This document shows positions 62,333 to 64,000 of a DNA stretch of 64,000 bases, piece by piece. The notes beneath the pieces were generated by a model that was not told the DNA's origin, ran no database searches, and was given only the letters and a program-made list of their open reading frames with translations. Location: contig NC_026504.1 in NCBI RefSeq assembly GCF_000182925.2, positions 1,240,001 to 1,304,000 of the forward strand, read 5' to 3'. A program made the translations under genes and the position numbers. Origin of the DNA: Neurospora crassa OR74A (lineage: Eukaryota > Ascomycota > Sordariomycetes > Sordariales > Sordariaceae). Positions within the stretch are counted from its first letter, which is position 1. Every line of letters starts with the position of its first letter.

Positions 62333-64000
62333 ATGGACGGACATGATGATGAGATTGGAAATTACTTGCAGAAACTATCAGGCCATGTATAACACTCTTT
62401 TTCTACAAAACTAGTACGCTGTACTAGTATATAGGCCAAGTCTCAGCCAGCCATCTTTTTTCCTGTGTCTGGGTGTCATTTAGCAAGCGCCTCACCAACG
62501 CCTCGATTGGTCTCTATTGGGAAAATTCTCCTCAAGAGTTTGCTTGCCCGGCCGGAACAAGCCCAAATCATTTACAGCGTACCACGTTTTCCTTCGGTGG
62601 TCTCTTCCTCATTGCTGTTACTAGTCTAGCAAAAGGGAAAGAGGCGCCGCCCACCAATTTCCCTTACTAGTTTCTTTGGTTCAAGGGACGAATCGCAATC
62701 TTCTTGTCGGTGCTTGCTTTGCTGTTGAAGACAAGTTGAACTAGTACCTCGACACTAGTGCTGAGTGCCGAACATTTGGTAGGTTTGGTACCTGACTAGT
62801 CGTGTACACGAGGTTAACCATGTCTTACCTTTCTTCTTGTGATCCCTCTAGCGTGGTTGATCGCTTGGTTTGATCTTCTTCCTTGGTCAGACTCCTTGTT
62901 CTGGTTGCTCGGCGAAGGCGCATGTGGATTGTTTATAAGCTACACAATTGTACGACACGTCGTCGATCTGCATATGTCCTTCCCCTTTTCGCTTTCCCAG
63001 CTACATTTATTAAAAGTTGCTTACCCTTCGTACGTATGTTTGTCCAATTCATATAAGTTCAACGTCTATGCCTGGAGTCAACAACAAAAGCCATGTTTCA
63101 TCACGTCAGACCTTCAAGGATTCAGCTAGACGATGGCCTCAGTCTCGATAGCGGTCTGGGCATGGCGTCTCAGCCATCCTCGCCCATAACCCCAAAGCAT
63201 CTCGCGTCTTTCGAGTATATAACAAGGCGCCTGTCGCCGTAAGTCAAAAAGTTGCGCTTTGGTTCTCAAGATTTTTACTAAACAAGTGGTTAGCACCAAT
63301 CCATTCAGCGATGATGCCGCCACCGGTTTAGGCGACCTCTTTCATGGCGAAAGGAGTGAACCATCACCAGTGCCAGAACCCAGCACCCCATCGAGGGAAC
63401 TCACTCACCCGCCCACACCAAAAACTGAACCTCAGCCACACACCACTCCCCTCCTCACAGCAGACCCCCGGGTAACAAGGACATTATCACTCAAACTTGG
63501 TCCCATACCAAAGAAGCACCGCCAAAGCACCACCCAACTCGCCGAGCAGCTTCACCACGCCATTGACAAGAACGATACCGGCACAATCCTGGAGCTCATC
63601 AAAAAGGGCCGCATTGACCCCAACATCCACAGATCAGGATCAAGCCTACCCCCCCTTCATGAGGCCCTCGCCGCTCGTTCCGTCGATGCCACCAACTTCC
63701 TCGCCCTCTCAGGCGCAGACTTGGAAGCAACTAACAGAACAAAAGAGACAGCCATCATTACTGCCACCAAGAACGGGTTCCCCAGTGCCTCCATCACCTT
63801 ACTCTGCGAACTTGGCGCCAAGCTAGACGCCGTTGACATATTCGGCCGATCAGCGCTTCACTACGCAGCAAGCAGCCACGGCTCAGCTTCATCTTCCCCT
63901 TCCTCTTCGTCTGGGAAGTCCATCGAGGATGCCAAGGTAGAAACGGTCAAGATCCTGTGCTCCCACGGCGCCAACCCAAACCTGCCGGACGAAACAGGCC
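62333..64000 (+). CDS. ankyrin-repeat protein (3' end outside window)
   Basis: Proposed exons are 62333-62386 (18 codons), 63126-63238 and 63294 onward. Intron 2 is 55 nt (GTAAGT donor, TTACTAAAC branch, TTAG acceptor) and well supported. Intron 1 would be 739 nt, with a GTATAA donor and TTCAG acceptor, and keeps phase 0; an extra exon inside it is possible. After a Pro/Ser/Thr-rich region (about residues 60-110), ankyrin units appear: QLHHAIDKNDTGTILELIKKG, PPLHEALAARSVDATNFLALSG, TAIITATKNGFPSASITLLCE, SALHYAASS and KILCSHGANPNLPDETG. The frame is open to the last base. No C-terminal domain can be seen, so the function is unknown. Confidence 0.75.
62410..62800. repeat. cluster of seven ACTAGT palindromes
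   Basis: ACTAGT occurs at 62410-62415, 62423-62428, 62620-62625, 62666-62671, 62740-62745, 62754-62759 and 62795-62800, all within the proposed first intron of the ankyrin gene. A given 6-mer is expected about once in 4 kb. Flanking bases differ from copy to copy, so this is not a simple tandem duplication. Confidence 0.9.

Overview
This is nuclear DNA from a filamentous ascomycete, most likely a Sordariales fungus close to Neurospora or Sordaria. The evidence: short introns (mostly 52-130 nt) with GT(A/G)AG-type donors and GCTAAC/ACTAAC/CTGAC branch sites; a CRZ1-type zinc-finger factor, a HET-C2-type glycolipid transfer protein, a secreted TNT-domain NADase and large fungal-only families; and a transposon relic riddled with TAA/TAG stops but free of frameshifts, as repeat-induced point mutation (RIP) leaves behind. 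From memory, not checked, the crz-1, conidial NADase and hch genes of N. crassa carry neighbouring locus numbers, which would fit this order. Splice sites were placed by eye from donor, branch and acceptor sequences plus frame continuity.

Layout. 0-3.2 kb: the 3' part of a calcineurin-responsive C2H2 factor, convergent with a DUF7053-like protein. 6.5-15.6 kb: one giant gene (about 2,912 residues) for a disordered, polylysine, polyproline and coiled-coil protein. 16.5-25.5 kb: secreted NADase, glycolipid transfer protein, phospholipase D. 27.3-30.1 kb: a fungal membrane protein containing a tandem array of five near-identical introns and four mini-exons. 30.5-32.9 kb: a Zn2Cys6 regulator whose zinc cluster is split by an apparent GC-AG intron. 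33.0-34.9 kb: a complete but dead pogo/Fot-type DNA transposon with terminal inverted repeats and a TA target duplication, 140 bp upstream of that regulator's start codon. 35.4-39.2 kb: deoxyribose-phosphate aldolase and a DUF218 protein transcribed divergently, then the rRNA-processing factor RRP1. 42.4-44.3 kb: aspartate aminotransferase. 46.3-47.7 kb: an unresolved coding-like stretch. 47.8-52.3 kb: ER syntaxin 18/UFE1 and a DHA1 drug:H+ antiporter. 52.8 kb: a probable intron-containing tRNA-Gly(CCC). 53.8-61.2 kb: sphingoid base kinase, the NatA auxiliary subunit NAT1, and MIX23/CID2. 62.3 kb to the end: the 5' part of an ankyrin-repeat gene with a long first intron packed with ACTAGT palindromes.

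Most genes are ordinary housekeeping or signalling genes and form no operon-like pathway. Loose themes are lipid work (phospholipase D, glycolipid transfer, sphingoid base kinase) and calcium/stress signalling. The strongest novelties are the tandem intron/mini-exon array, the modular giant protein, the complete RIP-killed pogo element in a promoter, and the ACTAGT cluster. No CRISPR, prophage or biosynthetic gene cluster was seen.
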